Positions 54,383 to 61,893 of a stretch of DNA of 64,000 nucleotides are shown piece by piece. The translations under genes and the position numbers were made by a program. Under the pieces are notes generated by a model. It worked only from the letters and a program-made list of their open reading frames with translations, was not told the origin of the DNA and did no database searches. This DNA comes from Veillonellaceae bacterium (GTDB taxonomy: Bacteria > Bacillota > Negativicutes > Veillonellales > Veillonellaceae). Positions within the stretch are counted from its first letter, which is position 1, and the number at the start of each line of letters is the position of its first letter. Location: assembly GCA_900766245.1 (NCBI GenBank), contig CAAFUR010000011.1, forward strand, positions 1 through 64,000. The letters run 5' to 3'.

Positions 54383-55609
54383 TTATTGATGCTGAGGAAT
54401 TTCTTCTTCGTAAATCGCTTCTTTTTTTACAGGTTTATAATAGATGGCATAAAGTATCAATACGATAACTGGAATGATGGCAGATACGATGTAGATACCA
54501 CTGTAGGATAGTAATCCATGCAAGATACCTAATGTATAAGGTCCTACTCCTAAACCAAGATCTAAACCGATGAAATAGGTGGAAAGAGCGACCCCAATTT
54601 TGGCAGGTTCTACGGCTTTCAAACAAACCGCTTGACCATTCGACATAAAGGTACCATAGCCTAAGCCGACAAAGGCACCAGCGATGAGTAGTAACGCTGC
54701 ATTTGAACTATAAGCGATGAGTAAAAGTCCAATAGTTAAACATACATAGCTAGGGTACATAACAGCATTTTCTCCACGTTCATCAAAGATACGACCTGCA
54801 ATAGGGCGAGTCACGGTAATCACAAGGGCATAGACAACAAAGAAGAAGGCTCCTGCTGTAATGAGACCGATTTCATGGGTGAAGATAGAAAGGAATCCTA
54901 GTACACTAGAGTAAGCAAGGCCCATTAGGAAACCCAGAAAGGAGATGAAAGCTACGCGTGGTTCAATAAAGTTTTTAAGAGACCAAGATTTCATGGAGGC
55001 CGCTTCTGTAGAGGATAAACTTAAATTTTGTACAGGGAATCGTAAACAAGCGATGGCAACACCGATGGATAATAGGACGGCTAAATAAATAATCCACGTA
55101 AAACCAACGGCAGGTAATAAAATCATGCCAATGAAAGGACCAATAGCTGCGGCTAAACTAGTGCTAAGACCATAATAATTGATACCTTCTCCATCTTTCG
55201 ATTTCGGAATGTAAGCTGTAACCACAGCATTGGCTGCGGTGGATACAGTACCATAAGCAAAACCGTTTAGGAAACGGACTGCATCCAAGATTAGAATGTC
55301 TTTGGCAATGAGATAGGCAAGAGTAGTTAGAAAATAAAAGATAGCGCCATAACGAAGTACTTCTTTACGTCCGATGAGCTCTAAGCGCTGTCCCATGATA
55401 AGGCGAGCAAATAAAGTACCAATAATATAAATACCAGTAGCAAAGCCTGCTTCGGCAACTGTAGAATGAAGTTCTTTTGTAGCGTAGCTTGCTGTGATAA
55501 CTACAAAGCAGTAGTACACTAAAAAGACGATAAAGTTAATGATAGTAATACTGATAAACCCAGAATTAAATAATGTTTCTTCTTGATTTTGTATCGATTG
55601 GGCATTCAT
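54383..55609 (-). CDS. MFS transporter
   Basis: This 408-residue protein has 12 predicted helices in two halves. The first cytoplasmic loop reads RLIMGQRLELIGRKEV, a variant of the MFS motif GxxxDRxGRR, and TRPIAGRIFDERGENAV repeats it in the second half. FGTYV-like helix 10-11 sequences (GLGYGTFMSNGQAV) resemble drug or small-metabolite exporters. The substrate cannot be told. AGGAGG lies before the ATG on the reverse strand. Confidence 0.88.
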   Translation of the reverse strand: MNAQSIQNQEETLFNSGFISITIINFIVFLVYYCFVVITASYATKELHSTVAEAGFATGIYIIGTLFARLIMGQRLELIGRKEVLRYGAIFYFLTTLAYLIAKDILILDAVRFLNGFAYGTVSTAANAVVTAYIPKSKDGEGINYYGLSTSLAAAIGPFIGMILLPAVGFTWIIYLAVLLSIGVAIACLRFPVQNLSLSSTEAASMKSWSLKNFIEPRVAFISFLGFLMGLAYSSVLGFLSIFTHEIGLITAGAFFFVVYALVITVTRPIAGRIFDERGENAVMYPSYVCLTIGLLLIAYSSNAALLLIAGAFVGLGYGTFMSNGQAVCLKAVEPAKIGVALSTYFIGLDLGLGVGPYTLGILHGLLSYSGIYIVSAIIPVIVLILYAIYYKPVKKEAIYEEEIPQHQ

Positions 55610-56090
55610 GGATAACTCCTCCTTTTGTAATACGTTCTATAGGATATACCTAATTGCGAATCTTGTAAAGGTTATATAAATATTTTCTATAGAACTTAAC
55701 TAAGTTAACAATGTACAAATAGGTAAACAGGAGAAACGAGTAGGAAAGAATAGGGATATGAGCGTATTATATAAATCAATTTCGTACACTTCAGAAAATA
55801 AGGAAAGGGAAGAGAGGATATAAAATTTTTTTAGAGTGTAACTATCCATGAAGTTAGAAACTGGTATAAAAGAAATATTAATATGAGGGGATGCGTTGCA
55901 CCTCTAGATCAATCATCAGTGTAGGTTTGTTTTGAGCAGACTATCTTGCGATTACATTGTGTAGGTGTAATATAATGTATTGCTACTTTCAGAGAAACTG
56001 ACTATAATAAAAAGACAAGCATTGAGAATATATGTACAATGCTATAGTTTATAAAATATAGATGTGAATCATAAGAAAGGAGTCTCCCTT
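55610..56090. promoter_or_regulatory. Divergent regulatory gap between MFS and Lrp genes
   Basis: About 480 AT-rich bases contain no gene. A good promoter toward the regulator is TTGCTA (55980-55985) and TATAAT (56003-56008) with 17 bases between. A short GAGG/CCTC hairpin lies near 55888. Near the MFS gene, TTAAC and GTTAA flank TAA (55700-55712). Nothing else is evident. Confidence 0.5.
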
Positions 56091-56600
56091 ATGACAGTAC
56101 AATTAGACACATTGGATCATCGTTTATTACGTTTATTAGATGAGGACGCCTCCATGTCGGCCGCCGACCTCGCCATTATGCTCAACAGTGAAGAAGCACA
56201 TGTGGCAAGTCGTATTCAAGCCTTCGAGGAGTCTGGTATTATTAAACGGTACCAAGCAGTTATTGATTGGGAACAAGTAGACCAAAATAAATCTACTGCT
56301 CTTATCCAATTAGGTGTGACTCCTGCTCCAGATCAAGGCTTTGATAAAGTAGCAGAACGAATTATGGAATTTCCAGAAGTACAAGGTGTATACCTTATGT
56401 CTGGTAGCTATGATTTAACGGTTATCGTGGAAGGGGCCAGCATGCGTGATATCGCTTTATTCGTATCTCGTCGTCTATCTACATTAGATTCCGTGCTTTC
56501 CACCACAACAAACTTTATCTTAACACGTTATAAAGATAACAATATTGTGTTCCACACGGGTGGAGTTCGTGAAGATCGGAGAAATGTATTCGATGATTAA
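56091..56600 (+). CDS. Lrp/AsnC family transcriptional regulator
   Basis: This protein of about 169 residues has an N-terminal winged helix (DTLDHRLLRLLDEDASMSAADLAIMLN) and a C-terminal RAM/ACT domain (STALIQLGVTPAPDQGFDKVAERIMEFPEVQGVYLMSGSYDLTVIVEG). Such proteins sense amino acids. ATG 56091 follows AAAGGAG. Its end overlaps the start of an aminotransferase gene, so it probably controls that gene in response to an amino acid. Confidence 0.92.
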   Translation: MTVQLDTLDHRLLRLLDEDASMSAADLAIMLNSEEAHVASRIQAFEESGIIKRYQAVIDWEQVDQNKSTALIQLGVTPAPDQGFDKVAERIMEFPEVQGVYLMSGSYDLTVIVEGASMRDIALFVSRRLSTLDSVLSTTTNFILTRYKDNNIVFHTGGVREDRRNVFDD

Positions 56601-57780
56601 TTATGACAACTATTTAAATTCTGAAATCAAAGCTGTGAAACCATCGGGGATTCGTCGTTTTTTTGAAATTGCTAACGAATTAGATAATGTGATCTCTCTT
56701 AGTATTGGTGAACCAGATTTTGCTACGCCCTATCATATACGTGAAGAAGGGATTAACACATTAGAAAAGGGGAAAACTTGGTATTCTCCTAATCGTGGTT
56801 TTATGGAATTACGGGACGAAATTTCTAACTGGTTAGAACGAAAGTATCATGTGTCTTATGACCCAACTACGGAAGTGATTGTGACCGTAGGTGGCTCAGA
56901 GGCCATTGACTTAACCTGTCGTACTTTACTCAACCCAGGGGATGAAGTGTTGATTCCTGTGCCGAGCTTTGTGTGTTACACTCCATTAGCAGAATTGTGT
57001 AATGCAAAGCCAGTGCAGATTATTACAAAAGAAGAAGATGAGTTTCGTTTGACTCCAGAGGCGATTGAAGCGGCTGTGACAGAGAAGACGAAGCTGTTAG
57101 TATTACCATTCCCTAATAATCCAACAGGGGCGGTATTACGCCGTGAGCACTTGGAAGCCATTGCAGAAGTGGTTATCAAGCATGATTTGTTCATTCTATC
57201 CGATGAGTTATACAGTGAACTTACCTATGGTGATGAACCACATGTATCCATTGTATCTATACCAGGTATGCAAGAGCGGACAATCTTAATTAATGGGTTT
57301 TCCAAAGCCTATGCTATGACGGGTTGGCGCCTTGGTTTTGCCACAGGTCCAGCACCGATTATTGCGCAGATGACGAAAATGCATCAATATGGTATTATGA
57401 GTGCGCCGTCTATGTCTCAATATGCAGCTATTGAGGCTTTAAAAAACGGAGATAAAGATATTCAATACATGCGTGAAGAATACGATATGCGTCGTCGCTT
57501 GTTGGTGAGCGCTTTCAATCGTATGGGACTTCATACATTTGAGCCAGAAGGGGCATTTTATGTATTCCCGTCGATTAAGAGCACAGGCATGACATCGGAA
57601 GAGTTTTGTGAAAAACTACTCTATGATCAACGGATTGCCGTTGTTCCTGGTAATGCCTTTGGCGACTGTGGAGAAGGCTTTGTACGTGTAGCTTATTCTA
57701 ACTCCTTGCAGAATATTAAAGAAGCGGTAAAACGAATCGAAATATTCTTGGGAAAAATTAAAAATAAAGAAATTGAGTAA
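56593..57780 (+). CDS. Pyridoxal phosphate aminotransferase, class I/II
   Basis: This protein of about 395 residues is a fold-type I aminotransferase. The substrate-binding start is SIGEPDF, VTVGGSEAIDLTCRTLL binds cofactor phosphate, PNNPTGAVL is present, ILSDELYSELTYG carries Asp and Tyr, and the PLP lysine is in NGFSKAYAMTGWRLGF. The Lrp-type neighbour suggests an amino acid role (aspartate, aromatic or branched-chain). The start may be ATG 56593 or 56584. The gene overlaps the Lrp gene end. Confidence 0.92.
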   Translation: MINYDNYLNSEIKAVKPSGIRRFFEIANELDNVISLSIGEPDFATPYHIREEGINTLEKGKTWYSPNRGFMELRDEISNWLERKYHVSYDPTTEVIVTVGGSEAIDLTCRTLLNPGDEVLIPVPSFVCYTPLAELCNAKPVQIITKEEDEFRLTPEAIEAAVTEKTKLLVLPFPNNPTGAVLRREHLEAIAEVVIKHDLFILSDELYSELTYGDEPHVSIVSIPGMQERTILINGFSKAYAMTGWRLGFATGPAPIIAQMTKMHQYGIMSAPSMSQYAAIEALKNGDKDIQYMREEYDMRRRLLVSAFNRMGLHTFEPEGAFYVFPSIKSTGMTSEEFCEKLLYDQRIAVVPGNAFGDCGEGFVRVAYSNSLQNIKEAVKRIEIFLGKIKNKEIE

Positions 57781-57784
57781 CCAA

Positions 57785-57826
57785 AAAAACAGACATGGTT
57801 TTGTAATAAAACTGTGTCTGTTTTTT
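57785..57826 (+). terminator. Aminotransferase terminator
   Basis: AAAACAGACA pairs with TGTCTGTTTT, followed by TTG. Confidence 0.75.
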
Positions 57827-57930
57827 GCGTTTATACAATGCACAGACCCGTCGGCGCACTGTATAGTAGCATATGAAAAGAATAGGTGTAAGAATACAAT
57901 GGGCTGTAACAAAATAGCCTACCAATAAAA

Positions 57931-58031
57931 TAGAGGAAAGTTGAACAAACAGCATCAACTTTCCTCTACTTTTATATTTTTAATAAGTGGGGCTGTAGCA
58001 ACATGTAAAAATGTACATGTTGTTACAGCCC
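57931..58031. terminator. Two stacked hairpins between convergent genes
   Basis: AGAGGAAAGTTGA (near 57931) pairs with TCAACTTTCCTCT, then ACTTTT follows. GGGCTGTAGCAACATGT (57992-58008) pairs with ACATGTTGTTACAGCCC (58014-58030) just beyond the 3' end of the minus-strand DUF438 gene and likely ends it. Confidence 0.7.
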
Positions 58032-58039
58032 GTAATATA

Positions 58040-59734
58040 CTATTGATTCTTATATTTGAAAGCTAAAATAGCTTGGATTAATGCATCTAATGTCATCTCA
58101 CCACGTTCTGCTACCATGGATAAAGTAGCTTTGTGTTTCATTAATTTAGCGAGTGGAGAATTTAGCATTTTAAAGTTTGGATTGATATGAATCATGTGAT
58201 CTTTTAGACCAGGGATTATATCAAATAGAGGGAATAGTTTGGTATCTCCTGTTAAACCTAGATCATTTTCATAGACAGTAGGTTGTGGTGTGCTTTCTGG
58301 CACCGTACCTTGTTCAGTTGAGTTAGTTGTACTATCCTCTTGGCGTACATGCTTGTAATCGATGTGGTCTACGGCATGGTACGCAGAATTAGAACCTTCC
58401 CAAATCAGTTCTTTACGAGAACCACTTAAGCTACGAATATGCGTACAATCTTGAACCATTTCTAAAATACCTTTGAACTGGCCTTGTTCATTGCGCACTG
58501 CGATGTATTCGATGTGGATGAATAGGTCCGGCTTGTTAATCCACATTTCAGCGTAATCTTGTCTGCCAGCTTTGAAAGAATCGATGATTTCTTGCACTAA
58601 AGGTAGACTTTTCTTTGGATGGCAGTTTTGCACGACACGGCCGATGATATTAGAGCTGCGAGGGAAGATACGGTGCTTTGTATCATTATAGAAACGAACT
58701 AAGTCGTTTTCATCCACGAAAGTAATATCTACAGGTAAGAATTTAAAGATTAATTTAATTTGTTCAATTGTCAAGGCCCCCACAGCTAGGTCATGCGTTT
58801 GTTCAGGGCTTCCGTTAATGCCATACTTGCCCACTAATTGTGCTAACTCTTGTAACAGTGCGGTAGGGTTACCAGTACCACCTAATTGGGTGTTTTCATG
58901 ATTTTCCACATCAGCATGATTATGTTGTGTTGTTACATGACCCACATTTGCAGATGCCTCTCCCAGGTTCTTAGGTTCTGCATCAGGACGGCCTTTATAA
59001 AATGGAGGAGGGGCGATGAAAGCAAATCCAATTTCATGATCGCCTTGGCTCATAGTGATGAAGTCACTGTCTTGTAATAACTTCCATGCTGTTGGGATTA
59101 GTACTTCTTTTTCTTTATTATTCAGGTCACGGATAATATCGATGACGTCTGCTTGTTTAGCTAAAAATTCAGATTCCTTCCCGGATTCTAGGAGTTGTTT
59201 ACTTTCAGAGATAGCATCACGAACAGCGTCATCGAAAGTCCACATGATTTTCGTAGGGCGATCGAAACCATACCGCTCTAGGACTGGATATAATTGATTT
59301 TGTTTGCGAGCTAAATGGGTGCGCCAAGTGGTAAGTGCATCGTATACGCCAAGCCAAGGATTGAGAATAAAGTGAGGTGCTTGCAACAAAGCTTCCATTT
59401 CTGTTAACTGTTGTTCCATGGCGTTGATTTCATTTAGATACACTGTTAATGGATGGTGTTCAGGATATTCATTATTTGCACGGATTAAAATGCCATCGAA
59501 TAATTCTAATAAGTCATCCATACGATGGGTGATTTCTTCGTCAGTATAAGAACCTTTTAATTGTTGTTCACCATAGGCAAATTCATCAGGGGTGCACGTG
59601 CCGATTTTTTCTTTCAATAATGTACGAGCTGTTTCTAAATCCAAGGTGCCACCGAGAAAGCGATCTTTAATATCAATCATAACTTCCATTCTGTCATTGC
59701 CTGTAAGCCCAAGAGCTTGTTTCATTGTATCCAT
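58040..59734 (-). CDS. DUF438/PAS/DUF1858 domain protein
   Basis: This 564-residue soluble protein begins with a DUF438-like region (residues 1-90). A helical hemerythrin-like segment follows (HHPLTVYLNEINAMEQQLTEM; HLARKQNQLYPVLERYGFDRP). A PAS domain lies in the second half (VDITFVDENDLVRFYNDTKHRIFPRSSNIIGR) and a DUF1858 domain at the end (LFPLFDIIPGLKDHMIHINPNFKMLNSPL). Low-complexity linkers sit at about residues 265-295 and 460-490. Such proteins are thought to sense redox or gases; the target is unknown. The gene stands alone. Confidence 0.82.
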   Translation of the reverse strand: MDTMKQALGLTGNDRMEVMIDIKDRFLGGTLDLETARTLLKEKIGTCTPDEFAYGEQQLKGSYTDEEITHRMDDLLELFDGILIRANNEYPEHHPLTVYLNEINAMEQQLTEMEALLQAPHFILNPWLGVYDALTTWRTHLARKQNQLYPVLERYGFDRPTKIMWTFDDAVRDAISESKQLLESGKESEFLAKQADVIDIIRDLNNKEKEVLIPTAWKLLQDSDFITMSQGDHEIGFAFIAPPPFYKGRPDAEPKNLGEASANVGHVTTQHNHADVENHENTQLGGTGNPTALLQELAQLVGKYGINGSPEQTHDLAVGALTIEQIKLIFKFLPVDITFVDENDLVRFYNDTKHRIFPRSSNIIGRVVQNCHPKKSLPLVQEIIDSFKAGRQDYAEMWINKPDLFIHIEYIAVRNEQGQFKGILEMVQDCTHIRSLSGSRKELIWEGSNSAYHAVDHIDYKHVRQEDSTTNSTEQGTVPESTPQPTVYENDLGLTGDTKLFPLFDIIPGLKDHMIHINPNFKMLNSPLAKLMKHKATLSMVAERGEMTLDALIQAILAFKYKNQ

Positions 59735-60102
59735 GTGCGTATCCTTTCTGTATCTAATACTAGTATAATCATTGCTATGGTATCATCATTTGTGTTGGAT
59801 GAAAGAATACAGACATTGCTGCAAACATGGATACCATAGGTCTAGCGTAATAAAGTATAGGGAGCGTGCTCTCAGGGGAGTCGATTCCTTTTATGTGTTT
59901 AGTATACAGTAAATAAAAATAATTTTCAGTTGCTAGGGATACAAAATGATAAAAGTTTTGCAAGAAAGAGAATGATTGTATAAGTAGTTTAGAATGTGAT
60001 TTTTAGTGATAAAATCTGTTGCAAATAAGAATATAAATAATTATTGATTTGACTATTATTCTTATAAGATATAAAATTTAAGAATAAAAAGGTGGTGAAT
60101 AT
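59735..60102. promoter_or_regulatory. AT-rich gap with an inverted repeat before the AbiEi-type gene
   Basis: No gene is seen in 368 bases. ATAAGAATA (60025-60033) and TATTCTTAT (60057-60065) are perfect inverted repeats flanking a TTGACT (60048-60053), a likely -35 box. AbiEi proteins are known to repress their own promoter through inverted repeats, so this is a candidate operator. Confidence 0.45.
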
Positions 60103-60702
60103 ATGGGGAAAAAAGAAAGATTATTGAAAACAATAGAAGATAATTGTGGAGTGATTACAACAAAAGAAGTTTTAGAGTTAGGGTTTCATAAAGATACGAT
60201 AAAAGCATTAGTGCTAGATAATACATTGGAAAAAGTAGCGACAGGATTATATGCATTTCCTCATGAGAATATTGACGAGTATTTATATTTCTCACATCGT
60301 ATAAGAAAAGGGGCTTTTTCACATGAGACAGCTGCTTATTTACATGGGTTGACGACAAAAATACCTAATAATTTTGTTATGACTGTTATGGTTGGAGATA
60401 ATGTTAGTCGAGTATCGAAGGTAAAAGACAATATTAACTTTAAATATGTAAATAAGGATCAGTTTAGTGTTGGGAAAGTAGAACAATTGAGCCCTTTTGG
60501 GCATCTTATCATAACATATGATAAGGAAAGAACGGTACTTGACATAATTCGTGATAAAAAGCGAGTTGATGCACAAGTTTTCAGAGAAGTAATACGTTCA
60601 TATTTTTTTAGTAACGATATAAATTTATTAAAACTGTCTAAATATGCAGTAGAACTAGATATGGAAGATGAATTGAGACAATATACGGAGGTCATGCTAT
60701 GA
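60103..60702 (+). CDS. AbiEi-type antitoxin/transcriptional regulator, no partner gene
   Basis: This 199-residue protein matches the type IV AbiEi antitoxin family. An N-terminal winged helix (LLKTIEDNCGVITTKEVLELGFHKDTIKAL) and the motif LEKVATGLYAFP precede the core FSHETAAYLHGLTTKIPN and the later YDKERTVLDIIRDKK. AbiEi normally sits before the nucleotidyltransferase toxin AbiEii, overlapping by a few bases. Here a terminator hairpin follows directly and no toxin frame is present. It may be a solitary antitoxin. GGTGG precedes the ATG. Confidence 0.82.
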   Translation: MGKKERLLKTIEDNCGVITTKEVLELGFHKDTIKALVLDNTLEKVATGLYAFPHENIDEYLYFSHRIRKGAFSHETAAYLHGLTTKIPNNFVMTVMVGDNVSRVSKVKDNINFKYVNKDQFSVGKVEQLSPFGHLIITYDKERTVLDIIRDKKRVDAQVFREVIRSYFFSNDINLLKLSKYAVELDMEDELRQYTEVML

Positions 60703-60736
60703 AAACAGCCTGCGCAAATGATGCACAGGCTGTTTT
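60702..60736. terminator. Bidirectional terminator
   Basis: AAAACAGCCTG and CAGGCTGTTTT form a perfect stem overlapping the stop codon of the AbiEi-type gene and facing the convergent transporter gene. Confidence 0.75.
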
Positions 60737-60740
60737 ATAT

Positions 60741-61616
60741 TTATTTAGTGTAATTGGAAGCTGTATAGATTCCAAGGGCTACCCAAATGAAAGAAAAAGC
60801 AATCATTTTATTAGTATCGAAACTTTCACCGAAATAGAAGATGGCAATAAGTAAAGCGATGGTGGGCGATAGGTATTGCAGAAATCCTAACAGGTTTAAT
60901 GGTAATAATCGCGCTCCATAGGTAAATAAAACGAGTGGTGCCGAGGTGGTTAGACCAGAGATCACGAATAGAGCAGCTGTATAAGAATCATTTTGAAAAG
61001 CTGTCCAAGAACTAGCGTCGATATACGTCGTGTATGCTAGTGCTAAAGGGGCTACAAGCCAAGCTTCAAAAGCGATACTTGTAAAAGGATGGATCAATAG
61101 TTTTTTTTTCACTAGGCCGTAAAGACCAAAGGTTAAGGCAATGGCAAGTGCTAAATCAGGAGTGCTTCCCATTTGTAGAGAAATGAAGATGATGCCGATG
61201 GTAGCTAAGCCTACACTACACCACTGCGGAAATGTTAGCTTTTCTTTAAATACCAATACTCCTAATACTACATTTAGTAACGGATTGATGTAATAGCCAA
61301 AGCTAGTATCCATAACGCGGTTATTGGAGATAGCCCAAATGTATAAGCCCCAATTACTAGATACGAAGATAGAAGCTAGAATCAGTAGACCCAATTGGGA
61401 TATATTATGTATTAAATGCAGGCAGTCTTTCTTAAATTGCTGGTAATTCAGTCCGATAGCCACAAAGGACATAAAGAGAGCCGACCATATGATGCGGTGT
61501 GCTAGTACGCTATAGGCTGATATATGGTGGAGAAGACCCCAGTAGATGGGTAAAAGTCCCCAAATAAAATAGCAACTTAAAGCTGTGATGAGACCTTTTT
61601 TATTAGTTTGTTGCAT
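60741..61616 (-). CDS. RarD-like EamA/DMT family transporter
   Basis: This protein of 291 residues has about ten helices in the EamA pattern. The RarD subgroup is suggested by KKGLITALSCYFIWGLLPIYWGLLHHISAYSVLAHRIIWS and ASIFVSSNWGLYIWAISNNRVMDTSFGYYINPLLNV. Function in chloramphenicol resistance was reported for one relative, but the substrate is generally unknown. The ATG at 61616 follows AAAGGAGG; the frame reaches 61667 with no better site. Confidence 0.9.
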   Translation of the reverse strand: MQQTNKKGLITALSCYFIWGLLPIYWGLLHHISAYSVLAHRIIWSALFMSFVAIGLNYQQFKKDCLHLIHNISQLGLLILASIFVSSNWGLYIWAISNNRVMDTSFGYYINPLLNVVLGVLVFKEKLTFPQWCSVGLATIGIIFISLQMGSTPDLALAIALTFGLYGLVKKKLLIHPFTSIAFEAWLVAPLALAYTTYIDASSWTAFQNDSYTAALFVISGLTTSAPLVLFTYGARLLPLNLLGFLQYLSPTIALLIAIFYFGESFDTNKMIAFSFIWVALGIYTASNYTK

Positions 61617-61780
61617 AGTACCTCCTTTAGTGTATTCAGTTATCATAGTACCACAGATTGCATACATGTTCTATAGGAAAATAATATGTATAATGAAAAA
61701 CCAAAGGTGGCATAAAAATAATAAATTTAGATAATATAGAATGACTTAACTATGAAATTTAGTTATATTTGAAAAAAATA

Positions 61781-61878
61781 TTGTAAAATGAAGATGCGAT
61801 GAAGTATAATTACAATCAGTATGTTTTTATGTATTGAAAGCAATACATATATATCAATTCGTATGGGTGTACGAAATT
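61781..61878 (+). promoter_or_regulatory. Promoter and structured leader of the TonB receptor gene
   Basis: TTGTAA (61781-61786) and TATAAT (61805-61810) are 18 bases apart. The leader holds ATGTATTG-AAAG-CAATACAT (61829-61848), a perfect 8-base stem, and a weaker stem TTCGTA/TACGAA (61858-61875) seven bases before the ribosome binding site. No Fur box or cobalamin riboswitch is evident. Confidence 0.5.
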
Positions 61879-61893
61879 TTTGGAGGTATATTC

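Noticed and set aside
60699..60840. Short frame starting ATGAAAACAGCC after the AbiEi-type gene, as a toxin remnant
   Set aside because: It runs through the terminator stem and the antisense of the transporter gene and shows no AbiEii motifs.
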